Source: Patiria pectinifera (Eukaryota > Echinodermata > Asteroidea > Valvatida > Asterinidae). From it: 64,000 bases of DNA. The position numbers were made by a program, and so were the translations under genes. The notes below the pieces were generated by a model that was not told where the DNA came from, did not search any database, and saw only the letters and a list, made by a program, of their open reading frames with translations. Below, piece after piece: positions 1-12,207 of this stretch; positions within the stretch are counted from its first letter, which is position 1; every line of letters begins with the position of its first letter. Where the stretch lies: the NCBI GenBank assembly GCA_029964075.1, contig CM057149.1:34120900-34184899 (forward strand), written 5' to 3'.

Positions 1-1080
1 AGATATCCATAAATTCTAGCAACGTTTTGTGCCCCACGTCCCCCACCTTATAGTTATGCCATTGTGGGGCGAATAATGTGCCTAATTGAAGAATAGAGGT
101 TTGCCATTATCCGCTTCGTCGACTTCCGATTGTCTGCAAAGTAATACGCCTACCCCTCCATCTGCACATAAACAGGCCCGTACAATTAATTTATGTAGTT
201 TAATGAAAATCACGTCGGTTAAAATTGACTGTTTGTTAATGAGAAGTGGGTTACCAATTTCAGTTAATAGAACCGTACTAATTGACCCCACGATCTCATT
301 TTTTTTCTTCCAAATCTAATCAGACCTTCACAACCGCGTTTTCAGTCAGTTTAGTGTCTGTTGCGTGTTTAAGCATATCTATAGGGGTTACTACGCAACG
401 GACACCGAATTAACTGAAAATGTATTCCAGGAAATATAGCTTACTGACAAGGGTTGGGCCTAGTATATATAAAGTATCTCTAATTTCGAGTGAGCTGGTG
501 GCAGTTTTTTCTTCTTTTTTCTTTCTGCGACCAATATATTAGTCAATGACCTTCTAAAACCTGGCTCGATCTTAGGAAACACCGGGTAATGGGGTGTCCT
601 ACATCCTCCATCAGTCAGGATGATTAGTTCGCCCTTGTGCGTGGTAGCCATCAAGGCGTCCATGTTAGTCGGTAATTAAATATCTCGGACTTGGTCCCTT
701 AACTCCCAGCCATTTAATAAACAAATCATTCAACCGTATTCTAAATAACAAAAATTGCTCAACGGCATTAAAAACAGCAAGTCTAAATTTAATAACTACC
801 CAGGAATCCATTTTGCTACTCGGAAACATTGCTTCTTCGAGCGAAATTCAGGGTAAATTTTAAATGTCAAAATGCAAACTTCGTGTCATTATCAAACCTT
901 CAAATAACTTCATAGCAACATCAAAAGTCGCAGAACTTTTACAATATCAAACGTTTCAAGAATCGCTATACAGATACTTATATTCATACAATGATATCAA
1001 TACCAATAATTCTTAAATCAACCCATTATTTAGTCTTCAGGAACTTTAGGGTTCAAGTTAACATGAATAAAAATTAATAG
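1..1080. other. No gene seen; unassigned sequence
   Basis: Frames are short and broken on both strands. Apart from an imperfect hairpin at 337-423, nothing stands out. Confidence 0.5.
337..423. repeat. Imperfect inverted repeat
   Basis: The arm at about 337-367 (gcgttttcagtcag...) pairs with about 391-423 (...taactgaaaatg) with several mismatches around a short loop. It may be an old foldback remnant. Confidence 0.45.
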
Positions 1081-1088
1081 AATCGTGG

Positions 1089-1149
1089 ATCACGGGCTAG
1101 TGACGTATACCGCGTGACATTGCTTGCGCCGGCGCAGCTAGCCCGTGAT
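1089..1149. repeat. Short inverted repeat with nested palindrome
   Basis: Perfect 12-bp arms atcacgggctag (1089-1100) and ctagcccgtgat (1138-1149) flank a segment holding the 12-bp palindrome tgcgccggcgca (1125-1136). It is GC-rich against an AT-rich background. No target duplication was identified. Confidence 0.55.
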
Positions 1150-3680
1150 TCAGCCGGCGATTCGGCCCAAAATTTGATGGATGGTACCCCGAATCAATCA
1201 GCAATTATTTTCACTCGTGCGGAAAGGAGCTAATTTTCCTCGACATGATGCGCACGGGACGAAAACATGTTTTCAAATCTATATTATTTTGCACCCCCCC
1301 AAAAAAACCCCACCCAATTATGCTGGATAATGTTACTAATGACGATTTTAGCGGCTTCTCTCAAGAAAAGCGAGAAATCCTGGGCAAATTGAGAGATAAT
1401 GACCCAAATGTGGGGACCCGCCTTTCACTTCCGCCTCACGGCCTCATTTGAATAATTATCATTTTCGGGTCAGTGAAAAAGGTCTATTTAGGTAATGAAT
1501 CTATTTAGCAAATGACTCTATTTGCCAGCGGAAGAAACTGTCCTGGTGTGACATATAACACCCTGCCTTGTAAGTTGTGCTATAAAACCTCGTCTTTCCC
1601 TGCTTTCCGAACATGTTTCGGGTCGGGAAACTCTGGAGGGTAAACAAAAATGGTTCTCCTTTAGCCTAGTTCCAAACCCTGGATGCACTTGATATTATTA
1701 TTGAGATCCGGAGTATGTGATATTATTCAATCGAAGAAGGAAACATCTTTCACGTGCAGTTTTGTTTTTGTTCCTATTTTCACTGTTTTTTTACTACAGC
1801 CAAAGTGCCAGCAAAAGGATTGAATTGCTTATTAAGTTATTATATTGTTGAACTAGATTCCGAGATTTCGCGTTTTAGACTCGTCTGGAACGCGTGGGGA
1901 GATGCATTATTCCAGATGAGTTCTCGGTATTGCATTTCATGGACGATCCCACCCCGGTCGCCGAGAATCCCAACTACTTGACCGCTCCAAAGAATATAAC
2001 GCGGGTCAAGTGTGCTGCTTTGCCTCGGTTCAAGAACCTTTCTAGACGGCATCTCCGACGGCCTTCTCCGAGGCCTTAAGGCGTTCAGCCCACCTCTGGT
2101 GTCTAATGCATTCTCAGAAGACGATTTCGTTTTTCCATCCCTCAATTAGCACTTGAAGTGGAAACGCAGCTGTCGGGTGTTTCAAGCTTGAACTCCGCAG
2201 AGAGGGCCACTTTTTGCATGATTTTTTTTTCCACAGGCGTTTCCAAGGATCTTTGCCTCAAGGAGGATAGCCGGAGGAATTTGAGGTCTGACCCAAAATT
2301 CCGACGCGTGTAATACTAGTCTTAAGTAGGAGTGGAGTGCGTTCTGATACCTAATATGATATCAGTCTTAAAACTGACTATGTGGAAAAACAAATGAGTA
2401 GTATATTAAACCTTAATTTACCCACCAAGGACTAGAGGTGCGTGCTTTTCTTGGAAGAGTAGGCGCCGTATACAAAGGATCATTTAATTAACTCAGATTA
2501 ATAGTGATCTTTTTGCATATTTTGTATTCCATGTTCCCTTCTCCTTCTTTTTTGGTGATTTGTTTTAAAAACGGATCCTCCGCGGGGTTCCAGTACTGAT
2601 TATTACATGGGCACGATCAGGCTAGCCACTACGGCCAACGTCATAGAACTGTTGAGTAAGACTTGAATTCAAGTTCGCACGGTGACAGTCTAACATGTCA
2701 CGAAAGAGATTTGACTTCATGGTGCTACCGCAATCCTAGCATTTTTATAAAAACACTGAAAATAATCAAGTTGCCCAGCTAAACCGTTTACCAGCACAAC
2801 TATCATGCACTGTACATTGCCTGACCAGTAAATTTGCGAAACATTGATATGCATGACGAGTAAAAAGTTGAACGGATAGGTTGAACATCACTCGCGCAGA
2901 ACGTGCCGCCGGTCATAACGTAGAGACGGTCAAGGCCTATAGCTGGCATCGAGAGTAAGAACAGGGTTAAATATATCATGAAAAAGAAGGGCGATTCTTT
3001 TAAGAAGGCCTTGCAATCATTTATGCAGCTTTTTTTTTTTTACCATCAATTAACCTAGTTGTTTTTTCCTCCCAGGTTGGTCCCGTCACATAGACCTTGT
3101 ATTTTGTCAAGGTCTGTGATAATTAGCGAGAACGCCTTCATGAAAAAGAAATTTAAACAAGAGCCAGAGTCATGTGCGATGGATCTTATTAAAGGTACTC
3201 CTTCCCCAACGTATTTTCCGTTTTAATATACGAAAACTACGAAAAATGTTTTAAATAAGTATTTAGGCGTTACAAATTTCAATCGGATTGGTTCGATTAT
3301 TATAGCACTGGGCTCGTGGACGAAGTTGGCATTTACAAGAAGAAAACAATTTTAAAGGGATATTACGGCCTGGAATGCGCCCAATTGGGCTACAAAATGC
3401 GTTTTTAAACGAAATGATATCGATTGGAAAGAGCATTAATAAGTTGGATATAATATAAACCTCCACACAACCATCCTTTAAAAACTGGGCGTTAGCTTTG
3501 TGTTATTTTTGCGAGAATCATGCCAGAACGAATTTCGGGGTCACAATTTTGACTCTGAAAAAATCGAGCCGTTGGGTGCTAGTTGTGGATCTTGCCGCAC
3601 AGTGGTTCGCATTCTGCGGACGTGTAAGAAACAATATTTGTGAATTGGTGCTATGTGTATATGTGACACACTCTTGTTTA
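1150..3680. other. No gene supported
   Basis: Only short overlapping frames on both strands are present (for example around 1840-2145). None has recognisable motifs or paired splice sites. No repeat family shared with the rest of the window was found. Confidence 0.4.
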
Positions 3681-3822
3681 TGGTGTAAATCGAGGATTTT
3701 CTATTGTTCCTCTTCCCTTTTCCTTTGTTTATACTTTGTTTTCTAATCGGGGTCGTCCTCGATTTGGTTCCTGTCCTCAATTCATCGATGATGTTGCACG
3801 TGTGTGTCCTCGATTTACACCA
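3681..3822. mobile_element. TA-flanked MITE, copy 1
   Basis: Terminal inverted repeats tggtgtaaatcgagga (left) and tcctcgatttacacca (right) are bounded by TA on both sides, as expected for Tc1/mariner-type insertion. A second copy sits at 59501-59673 with the same body (cctcttcccttttcc, cgtcctcgatttggttc). A further partial copy with the shared word gtacttaaacatttt follows at about 3835-3905. The 142-bp length leaves no coding capacity. Confidence 0.75.
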
Positions 3823-3918
3823 TATGTTCACACCGTCGATCGTGGACGTCCTATTGTCCCTCTTTTGTTTGTACTTAAACATTTTAGGAAGACTCCCATA
3901 TATTTTGTACATGACCCC

Positions 3919-3968
3919 AATCGCGGACGTATGCTGGGAATCGTGGACGTATGCTGGGAATCGCGGAC
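3919..3968. repeat. 20-bp tandem repeat, about 2.5 units
   Basis: The unit aatcgcggacgtatgctggg is repeated with one substitution and ends in a partial third unit. It adjoins the MITE copies upstream. Confidence 0.75.
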
Positions 3969-4189
3969 AATATTATTCTCTTTTGTTCTCTGGTATTTTT
4001 CGTCCACGGTTTGAATGCCTGAACACGCCCACGTGTACAGTACTTATTGAATAGACACGAAATACGTGTGCTTATGCCACAAAATATCTGTCGCGTCCGA
4101 GGTAAACAACCGGGGCTTTTCGGGTTTTTTTGCTCGGGAACGGTAAGACATTAGGTTAGTTTCCTTTCAATCAAAAGCATGAAATTTTC

Positions 4190-4505
4190 GGGGATTTCAG
4201 GTTGTAATGCCCCTTTAAACAAGCCTATAGACATATTATGGTCTAAGGAGTCAGTCGGTTGGTCGGTCGGTCGGTCGGTCGGTACACAGAAGACTGCAGT
4301 CTGGCCCTCTTGGACCAAGCAAGGGCGATCGCGAAGCGCGAAGCCGTTGGCGTGGTGTCCGGGGCCCGGAAATGTTTGGACACTAGCCCTCTGTGGTGCA
4401 ACTCTGAGGCAATTTGTGATCACTTTAACAAATTTTATTGAGCAAAAGATCATCATTTAAACATCATTTTCGAGTTTGGAGTCATTGAATCAGCTATTCA
4501 GCTAT
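4190..4505 (-). repeat. Dispersed repeat with (GGTC)n tract
   Basis: A (GGTC)n microsatellite at about 4255-4281 precedes sequence that, on the minus strand, matches the tandem unit at 17862-18371. Shared features are the frequent aaattgc/cagatca/cagagc words, a GGGGCCC block, and a segment ending in gattcaatgactcc. The gcgaagcgcgaag motif also recurs at 18350-18371. It is a diverged single copy of that repeat. Confidence 0.6.
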
Positions 4506-4547
4506 AGTATTGTGTAGGCTACAATATTTATTCGGGGACGAAAAAAG

Positions 4548-4579
4548 AGTGTGTGTGTGTGTGTGGGGGGGGGGGGGGG
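4548..4579. repeat. (GT)n followed by poly-G
   Basis: A short GT dinucleotide run passes directly into about 16 G residues. The true length in the genome is uncertain because homopolymers are assembly-prone. Confidence 0.85.
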
Positions 4580-4599
4580 CCCAAACGATATGATACCCC

Positions 4600-5716
4600 A
4601 CGCCACTATAACAAGTGACGCCCATTTGGTAAGGGTGAGACTTATGCAAATATCAATTCACAAATGGTAGTTGGTCAGTGAGTGAGTGTCAGTCAGATGC
4701 AAAGAGGGTTATTGGCTGGCCCTCTGGGACCAGCACAAAAAAGGTCCAACGATTTAAAAACAAACAATCTAATAAGATGAATAAGTAACCCCCTTCTTTC
4801 CAACCCCAAGCCCTTTTACAACATCCAAGCTCGTTAAGGGAGCAGAGGTTGATAACAGTGGGCATGACCAGGACTCAAGGAAAACAATGGCGAAACTATA
4901 AAAGGTACAAAAATGATCATGCGCACTGAAGCGCCATATACCGGCATTACATTTCAGAACTGTAAGCTATAGATCACGCTTCATTAGCTCCTGACCTTAT
5001 CTGGGCTGGATTCAACCTTTTTCCACTTCGAGAGTGAGTGCACTTTTTTTTACGAGTAATGATACCCGTAAAGGATGAGTACCTGTGTATCTATATACCC
5101 ATCACACCCACGTGCCTCTTTATTAGTCCGCCGTTCGTTTGGTCTCCTTCCTTCCGCATAAATATTGTTGCAGCAAAATGACCTGGCCTTGCAAACCGAG
5201 AGATACCACATCCGACAGGACTCTCCTGCAGAACAGGAACCTGCAACATTCCCATGCATGGTAAGCCAAACAGGATTTAACATTTAGGCCTGCTATGCAG
5301 GGCTTACTATTCAGTATACAAGCTCTTTGTATTTACCTGTGTAATTTAAAAAACAACTTTGTGATATGAAGCTTGCACAGTGAAATACCTCCAGTAGCAG
5401 GTTCATCGTGCAATTAATCTGAACAAGCTACCGGTACGTTCTGAAAAGGACCACTGGAAATATGTATCGTCATGGACCGTGTATTCTGTCCAAATCAGTC
5501 ATGTGGTTGCTAAGGCAAAGCACCTGGTGCTGTTAGGCAAAGCTAATCCGATTTACGTACTTAGACGCTATAATAGAGCAGTGAAATCCATGCACCCCAA
5601 AAACATGGCCTTTTGAACGTTGTGTTTCTCAGAAAATATACTCAGTAGCATTGAAATGTTAAATTATACGGAAGACGACATTCTAAACTTCATGTCAGTG
5701 AAAAAATCTCGGTCAT
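4600..5716. other. No gene supported
   Basis: Unassigned sequence with short frames only. I see no TIRs or tandem repeats beyond ordinary AT-rich tracts. Confidence 0.4.
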
Positions 5717-5765
5717 CAGGCGCGGATCCAGGGGTGGGCCGCGGGGGCACGTGCCCCCCGTCAAA
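5717..5765 (+). mobile_element. MITE left end (caggcgcggatcc type)
   Basis: The sequence caggcgcggatccagg followed by G-rich and C-rich runs resembles the left end of the complete element at 11337-11722. No matching right terminus was found downstream, so only one end is supported. Confidence 0.4.
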
Positions 5766-7479
5766 TTAAGTCCACAAAAAATTAAATGAATAAAACAGTG
5801 AGGAAAAGAGGGGGAGGTGAGAGAAATGGAGGGAAGGAGGAGGGCAACCTTCTAGCAAAAATACTGGTGCCGATATTAAACATCAGCGGCCTGCAAACAT
5901 TGTGTACTGGCCGTATGACACAGGGAACTCGAGAAGCTTCGAAATAACCCGCGATCCCGGCCACCGTACGTACTCCATACGCAGCCTCGACTCCAGGAAC
6001 GCGTGCCCGTTCCTTACACTAACCCCTGGCTGTTAACTTATTTAATTATATTAATTTTATAATAAGTTATACTTTAGTGGAGTTTTTTTTCCAGATTTCC
6101 TGCATGGCTATATTGCTCTTCAGTCGTTGATCAAATGAGGTTCTCTCGGATACAATAATTGTGCATGTTTACTTGATAGGAATAAAAAAAGAACACAGTT
6201 TATTGAAACCAGTGAATTTGCTAGAACGTAGCTAGAGGGGGTGACGTGGGAGTCGGGCAGTCGCCAACTGACGCACGACATTGTGGGAAACAAAACAAAA
6301 TACACAAATAAATACATACATAAATAACCTTTCAATATGAAAACGAATAAATAAATACACGTACAGGAAAATATAACATCTGTTGTTCTTGTTTTATTGT
6401 TTGTCCCAGTTAATTTGTCTCCGAATCAGACTAACAATACCTCGGCGTGGAACATAGACACATCCTGTCTCTTGAGCTGTAGAGTAAACAAAGGAAGGCG
6501 GATTTTATCGTGGCGATATTTTGTTTCTCTTTTGCATTTAATTCACAAGGCATACATAACAATTTCGTAATTTTGAGGTATTTTTTTATGATGCAAAACA
6601 TACCCCCGGATTTAGTCCACATCTGTTTATAGCTTGAAGGTGTTGTGAAACTTCTGGGAATCAAATTAAAACTGTGAACTAGGATTTTTTGCTTTGCAGT
6701 GACAACGTCATATGCAGGCGTAGCATAAACGTTAAGTCTACTTTCCAAGTGCTGAAAGCAGACAGCAAGTATGATGGCAAGACGCACGCAGTCAGGGGGT
6801 CACAATTTATGAAATCATTCCTGCAAAAACGTATAAAATGGTGTTATGGTTCCAGAAGACTGGACGAGTGTCCTCTTTGTGACTGTTATTGACTGACCGA
6901 CCGACCGACCGACCGACCGACCGACCGACCGACTGTTAATTCTGATTGAGACTAGTGAAGAGAACATAATGATTGGTTCATTTCGGTCCATAGTGTAGAC
7001 TTTATGCATGGAAAGACTGCTAGTGAATAAAGGGGTGAGTGAAAAAGAAAGCGACTATCTTACAGAAAATATTTCAAATATGTGACTCGCTCCATTTCAT
7101 GGAGCACCTTTATTTACACATAAAAGGAAATATATGTTGAAATTATTATTTTATTAATGCCCACAGTTCTTCAAATAAGTCCAATATTGGGCACAGTTTT
7201 TAATCGTCATGTTTCTAAGTCACCAGAAACAAAATGTAATGACAACAACATAAAAAACAACAACAAAACCCAGGAATTTGCTTTTCGAATTCATCGCCGA
7301 TTTCTCTACTCGAGATGAATTTCACAATTTTAATTTTGGGCATTTTAAATATATAGGCATGCCCCATTCGGTTCGTTAGCAAAAATTGCATACTCACGCG
7401 CACGACTGATTACTAGCTTTTTATGGACATAAATGTTGCTGAAATTCAATTGAATATAAATTGAGCTGCCTCTCCCTTA
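5766..7479. other. No gene supported; contains (CCGA)n
   Basis: No coding evidence. A pure (CCGA)n microsatellite of about 9 units lies at 6896-6932, with a ttattgactg-type leader. Confidence 0.5.
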
Positions 7480-7850
7480 CGTTTCAATACAATGTCGCTT
7501 AAAATTAATGCTGGAGCACTTGTGCTATCCAGATTTGATTATTGCAACTCTCTCCTCGATGGTAACAAACAATAATGTTGATTGACTCCAATGGCTTCAA
7601 AACAATGCCGCTCGTTTCATATGATCACAACCTAAATACACACATGCCTCTCCACTCCTTCAACAATTACATTGGTAACCAGTCAGACAGCCATCAACTT
7701 GAAAACAGCAGGTTTCATGCACAAAGCTCAACATAACACAACGCCTCAGTTCATAATCGATGCCGAAACGTCAATACTGGTTACTGGTAAAGCTGACCTT
7801 CAAGTCTGGAAGAAATCGCTCGAGAACTTCCCCAAATGCATGTATTAGCC
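7480..7850 (+). mobile_element. Eroded LINE reverse-transcriptase tail (CR1/L2/Jockey-like)
   Basis: From 7516 the conceptual translation reads ALVLSRFDYCNSLLDG. This matches the conserved 'LV.SRLDYCNSLL.G' block near the C-terminal end of reverse transcriptases in non-LTR elements of the CR1/L2/Jockey type. Further on, in shifted frames, come L-W-LQNNAARF ('RLQ.VQNAAARLI' block, about 7580-7620) and a segment like 'LHWLPV' (about 7650-7690), in the family's order. Stops and frame changes interrupt it throughout, so it is an old inactive fragment. No 5' part of the element was recognised. The clade assignment is tentative. Confidence 0.7.
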
Positions 7851-8732
7851 TCAATTTCTAGGAATCTCTCTACAAGTTGTTATCTCACGAGTAGTTCAAC
7901 ACTTATATCATCTAAGAATAGTCCGAATTTCAGCCTAATCTGTTGTTGCAAACGCTAGTATACCAACAAGAACCATCTCCATGGAAAATTTCGACGAGGA
8001 AATTTCCGCTGGAACTACCGACGTGCATTGTTTAGCAAAGCGCCGTAGGCGCTTCGGTTGACCGTTCCGGTCAACGTATGGTAGATTAGCATATTCATTA
8101 GCATCACTCGGCGTGTCTTGGCGTGGGTCTCGGTATCGACCAATGGAAGCCGGCAAAAGGGTGATATTTATCAATTAATAACTGGTGAAGGAGGCTTTTT
8201 TCCAAGGTTTAACTGCACACCATAACCTTATTAATATTCGTCAGGCTTGAACAGATTGACAGATATTGCAAACGCTAGTCTAGCAACTTTCAAAAGTGCA
8301 CGTAGCCAGGCCTATTTTTCCAATTTCAACGAAAGGTAATGAACACATCACAACGATATTTAGCACATAATTGGATCATTATGAGGGAAGTAAACCCTGA
8401 AAGTTGCATGAAGATACGGCCTCCAAAACGGGAGAAATTTATTTTCAATTAATTTTTGAAGTTTCATTCAAAATGAGTTGTTGCGTAACCTTTAGAAATA
8501 GCCCTTTAGCAACCACATGACTGAAAATACCTACATCATGCATCTGGCTCATGGTCCTTTCGGAACCACACATACTTCTTCACAGAAGCCTAGGCACTAA
8601 TCCCATGATGTGCCTACCCGCAAATATACCATATTAAACAACACCTGAATAAATCCCCATCATCTGAATTGGAGGATCGTTGATCACATGTCATTGAATT
8701 ATTCGTACCAATGCACGGCGCTCGCGTGGCAC
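7851..8732. other. No gene supported
   Basis: Unassigned sequence. Only short minus-strand frames occur, without motifs. Confidence 0.4.
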
Positions 8733-8803
8733 GCAGCGCACAGTGCAATGGAAGTTCTATTGCCATGATTGCAACTGTGAATAGAACTTCCATTGCACGC
8801 TGT
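8733..8803. repeat. Hairpin, 19-bp perfect arms
   Basis: gtgcaatggaagttctatt (8743-8761) pairs with 8780-8798, and flanking gcagcg/cgctg extends the stem. It lies just upstream of two other palindromic elements and shares the 'gtgcaatgg' word with the next one. Confidence 0.7.
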
Positions 8804-8989
8804 CACTACTGCTGGTGGTGGCGCTGTTTTAAATCGAGATAAATTGATAAATTGAATATGATTGTTCTCAACCTGTCGGATAGTTTGCATTAATATAAAT
8901 ATGATGAACTTGTCGCACTTTTAAACAGTTTTCAACCTGAATAAATTGGCTATTAAAAGTCAACCAATCAGATGACAAGGATTTATACA

Positions 8990-9154
8990 GGTGTTATATA
9001 AAACAAATAATGGATGTTTCACGTTCGTGCAATGGAAAGAATAATTTCATTCGGGGACAGATGAATTGTTCCATTCCACTCTACATTTCATCTGTCACCT
9101 CATGAAATTATTCTTACCATTGCACTCACAAACATTCATTATTTGTATATTACC
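8990..9154. mobile_element. Foldback MITE
   Basis: The left arm (gtgttatataaaacaaata..., gtgcaatgg, aagaataatttcat) pairs with the right arm (atgaaattattctt, ccattgcac, ...catt atttgtatatta) around a small centre, with a few mismatches. The gtgttata/aacaaata terminus is shared with the element at 9559-9724. Confidence 0.7.
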
Positions 9155-9192
9155 ATGAGACTGTGGGTCCGTGATTTGTGCAATAGATTATA

Positions 9193-9566
9193 TTATAACA
9201 CCTCACCCACAGATTCTGTGTCTTGATTGGCCGAGAGCGAGTCACATGTTACTTTTAATTTTGCTATCTTTCTGTGCACGGCCAAAAGTACTATGCGCAT
9301 AGCGACCAAAGTACTATTTCCACGGCGCGGTATTTGTGTGCAAATGCATGCTGGTGTGCGCGTTGCACGTTGTGCGTAGCGCGTATTATTCCAAAGAGAG
9401 CGCGCCGCAGACTTGGGTTCAAACATTTCGTGAAGGGGTAGTTTTTAAGAGAGAAATACATTTTCCACCAATTTTGTATTGAAATTGAAGTTTATTTCAA
9501 CAGTGTTCAGATTTAAATAATTAAAAATATTAAAATCAAGCAGATTCTGTGGGTGAAGTGTTATAA
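9193..9566. mobile_element. TIR element, about 374 bp
   Basis: The left terminus ttataacacctcacccacag and the segment ending at 9566 are inverted repeats of about 35 bp (acagattctgtg, ttgatt in the left arm; aatcaagcagattctgtggg in the right). The interior is GC-rich and CpG-rich (about 9290-9420). No transposase frame is present. The right TIR overlaps the left end of the next foldback. Confidence 0.65.
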
Positions 9567-9724
9567 AACAAATATTGAATGCTTTATCTCGTGGTGAAGT
9601 AAAACTAGCCTCCCTCGGTGATCCATGGACCATTCTATTTTCCCGAGGCGAATGGTCCATGGATCACCTCGGGAGGCTAGTTTTACTACACCACTCGAAG
9701 CATTCAATATTTGCATAGTGTTAC
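9559..9724. mobile_element. Foldback MITE with long palindromic arms
   Basis: The left arm (atattgaatgc, gtaaaactagcctcc, gatccatggaccatt) is mirrored by the right arm (aatggtccatggatc, ggaggctagttttac, gcattcaatat) with few mismatches. The termini gtgttata and tagtgttac resemble those of the 8990-9154 element. Confidence 0.75.
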
Positions 9725-10520
9725 ACTGCGACATCTGTCGTGTTTTATTAATACCTGGCGGAGTTGCGGGTGCCTATCACTCATCCAAATAGACTATCCC
9801 AACACAATGGTGTTGAAGTCTATTAACCATCGCACATTTGACACTTTAACGGCGAATAGATAAAGCACGTGTTTCTTGTGGCAAATCTGCCGAACTTTTC
9901 ACTAAAAGTATGTTGTAGTCATGAATCTATTATATTTTCTACATTCATTGACGTTAAGTCATCAGGTGTTTTGCTGGAAGTGCGTCATTTTTTTGGCAGC
10001 TGCTTGACTGATTTGCGTACTTTAGTTGCCTTTTTGTCGCCTTCATTATAATGCAACATCAAGATGAGCAGAAATGCTAATTTCTCCTGGCCACTGTGTG
10101 AGCTTTAATTCTCGGGCGTCACGAGGTTGCTGGCATTTTGGTGTCAACAGCAGAAAAGTGGAAACCAAATCGTGCGATCGAACGGGCTTTCCCTTTATTG
10201 TTTTTCACAGCAGGAAACCATGAACTTCCTTGCACGCATGATTCTGTACTCAGTAAATATCTATGTTTAGCTGCTGCGACATTAAACTGTCATCCGTTTA
10301 TGCATGCAGAAAATCAGAGGCTGTAAGGGTTGGACACAAAATAGATGCAGCGTGCAAAACTGCATGCATTCTTTCTCACCAGGCCGTCTATTCTGTGTGC
10401 ATTGGTTCGTGGTCCCTTGCAACCATTGTGCGTCTGGACGGAGGCCAGTATAACCTCGTCTTCGGCTTATAGCAATACGTCTACCATTCAGTGGGAATGT
10501 GACTTATGGGACGTATTGAA
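9725..10520. other. No gene supported
   Basis: Several overlapping short plus-strand frames exist, with no domains, signal peptides or paired splice signals that I can defend. It ends at the 9-bp target duplication of the next element. Confidence 0.4.
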
Positions 10521-10661
10521 GGGTACATACCTATGTTGCCCAATACCGATGTTCCTCAACCCTAGCCCTAACCCTTAACCTAACCCTTACCCTAGTAATC
10601 CTAAGGATTTCGGGGAACATCGGTATTCGCGAACATAGGTATTGGGAAACATCAGGTACCC
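10521..10661 (-). mobile_element. Telomere-repeat-bearing MITE, copy A
   Basis: The element is 141 bp and flanked by perfect 9-bp direct repeats cgtattgaa (10512-10520 and 10662-10670), a clear target duplication. The ends gggtac/gtaccc continue inward as cctatgttgcccaata and the mirrored tattgggaaacat. The centre holds degenerate CCCTAA units. Copies B (19209-19387) and C (39106-39286) carry the same arms with TTAGGG in the opposite orientation. It is non-coding. A 9-bp duplication with GG-ends could fit Mutator-like or Merlin-like elements; the superfamily is unproven. Confidence 0.85.
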
Positions 10662-10675
10662 CGTATTGAAAACCA

Positions 10676-10736
10676 CGTTCTCGTGTTGAATACAAGCGAA
10701 ACGGGATTTCAAAAGACGAGAACCAACACGAGAACG
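10676..10736. repeat. Hairpin, 13-bp arms
   Basis: cgttctcgtgttg (10676-10688) is the inverse of caacacgagaacg (10724-10736). A second inner pairing uses gacgagaac. It lies immediately beyond the 9-bp duplication of copy A. Confidence 0.6.
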
Positions 10737-11336
10737 GTGTCCGCGAACAGGATTTTCACTCCCTACTAATTGGGGAGTATATGAAGAACGTCAAGAACAA
10801 AGATGGTGGACTTGGGCCCCTGCAACTTGCGTTATTTTGCGTGTGCATAAAATTGAAATCACTCATTCAGTGCAGGAGCAGTCATGTTAAAAAAAATGTA
10901 CCTGATCACAAGGTGGGCTTGTCCAATTTTTATAGTTGTTCTGTACCGGTGTTTATATTATTTTCGCAAGATCATTAGTGTCCTTCTTTTCGTTTCGCGT
11001 TTTCGTATGGTGGCTGCATCTTCAATTTTCAGCGGGGTTTCGAATACGCCCATGTAGGCCTCGTGTCCTTTACGATCGTGCAATTATTCGATTGCTCGAT
11101 TTTTCCGTTCCAATTTTTTTGTTCTAATTTTTTTTGTTTCAGTAATCCTCTTTTTCCCTTTTGTCGTCTTCCCCTCCCAGGGGCGAGTTTTATCTTTCAA
11201 TCAATTCCCAGAGTATATGGTCTGCCTAGATGGCGGATTCGACATGGGGTGAAGGGTTAAACCCCTATTTTGCCGAAAGAAAAAAAACACGAACATTATC
11301 CTTCAATCTCTTAAAAAGATGCCACAGAAATATAAT
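10737..11336. other. No gene supported
   Basis: Pyrimidine-rich tracts around 11090-11180 and short frames only. Confidence 0.4.
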
Positions 11337-11722
11337 CAGGCGCGGTTCTACGGGGGGGGGGGGGCTAGGGGGGGGGTTGACCCCCCCAAAATTTTGTCTA
11401 GCCCCCCCCCCAAAATAAATTCCGTAAAAAAAAAATAATGCATTTGAAATTAGCAAAAAGAAGGATTGTGATGTACATGCGAACGGTCTCCCCCTAAAGA
11501 AGAAATAGCCGTGACAAGGGTGCATTAGTTAATATAGTGTGAATGATTTTAGGATTTTATTTGCGCTCCCCATTGAAAATATGGCATGGGCCCCCCTATT
11601 GATTTTCGGAGGCCTAAGTGTCTGGAAAAAATAACCGGTCTACATTTCAGCACGCCTCCCTGAAAAAATTCTGGATCCACCGTGCTAGCCCCCCAAAAAT
11701 ATTGGTTCTAGAACCGCGCCTG
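11337..11722. mobile_element. MITE with caggcgcggttcta termini
   Basis: Perfect 14-bp TIRs caggcgcggttcta (11337-11350) and tagaaccgcgcctg (11709-11722) enclose 386 bp. G-runs and C-runs lie just inside the left end and gccccccaaaa just inside the right. The word cacagaa occurs near both flanks but is not adjacent on the left, so I do not claim a target duplication. Confidence 0.8.
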
Positions 11723-12207
11723 CACAGAATGTAGGAGAAATCATGTAGATTACAGTGTTTTCTTTACAGGGGAATGTGCCGGTGCCCCATTATTAGGTCT
11801 TTGGCACCTCACCCTCCCCAACCCCCGACAAGATTTGGATCAGTCCCTTAACCCAACAACTTCCGACACAGCTTTCTCATGACCTCGGCACGCCGCACTT
11901 GCGAATCACGAATTCGAATTTACCATTGACTATCAAATTTCTACCCTTCGTATAGTGTGGCTGCTTTCCTCCGACGTCTTCCTCGACAGCGCAAATATAT
12001 GAGTCCCATATAATCCAATTTTGTCCCTAATGAAAAAAAATCGTAACATGATAGAATGCAGGAACAACATAGAATAATGTCGCTCAAAAGTACAAGCCCT
12101 CGTCTTTTTGTGTAGGGTTGAATTTTAGGGAAGCATGTCAACAAAGAGTTTCCGGTTGAAACGAATGACGTTCTTGTCTGGGTACGGTCTGCCGATGTTG
12201 CCTTTCC
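11723..12207. other. No gene supported
   Basis: Unassigned sequence between two MITEs. Minus-strand frames here run on into the MITE at 12208. Confidence 0.4.
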
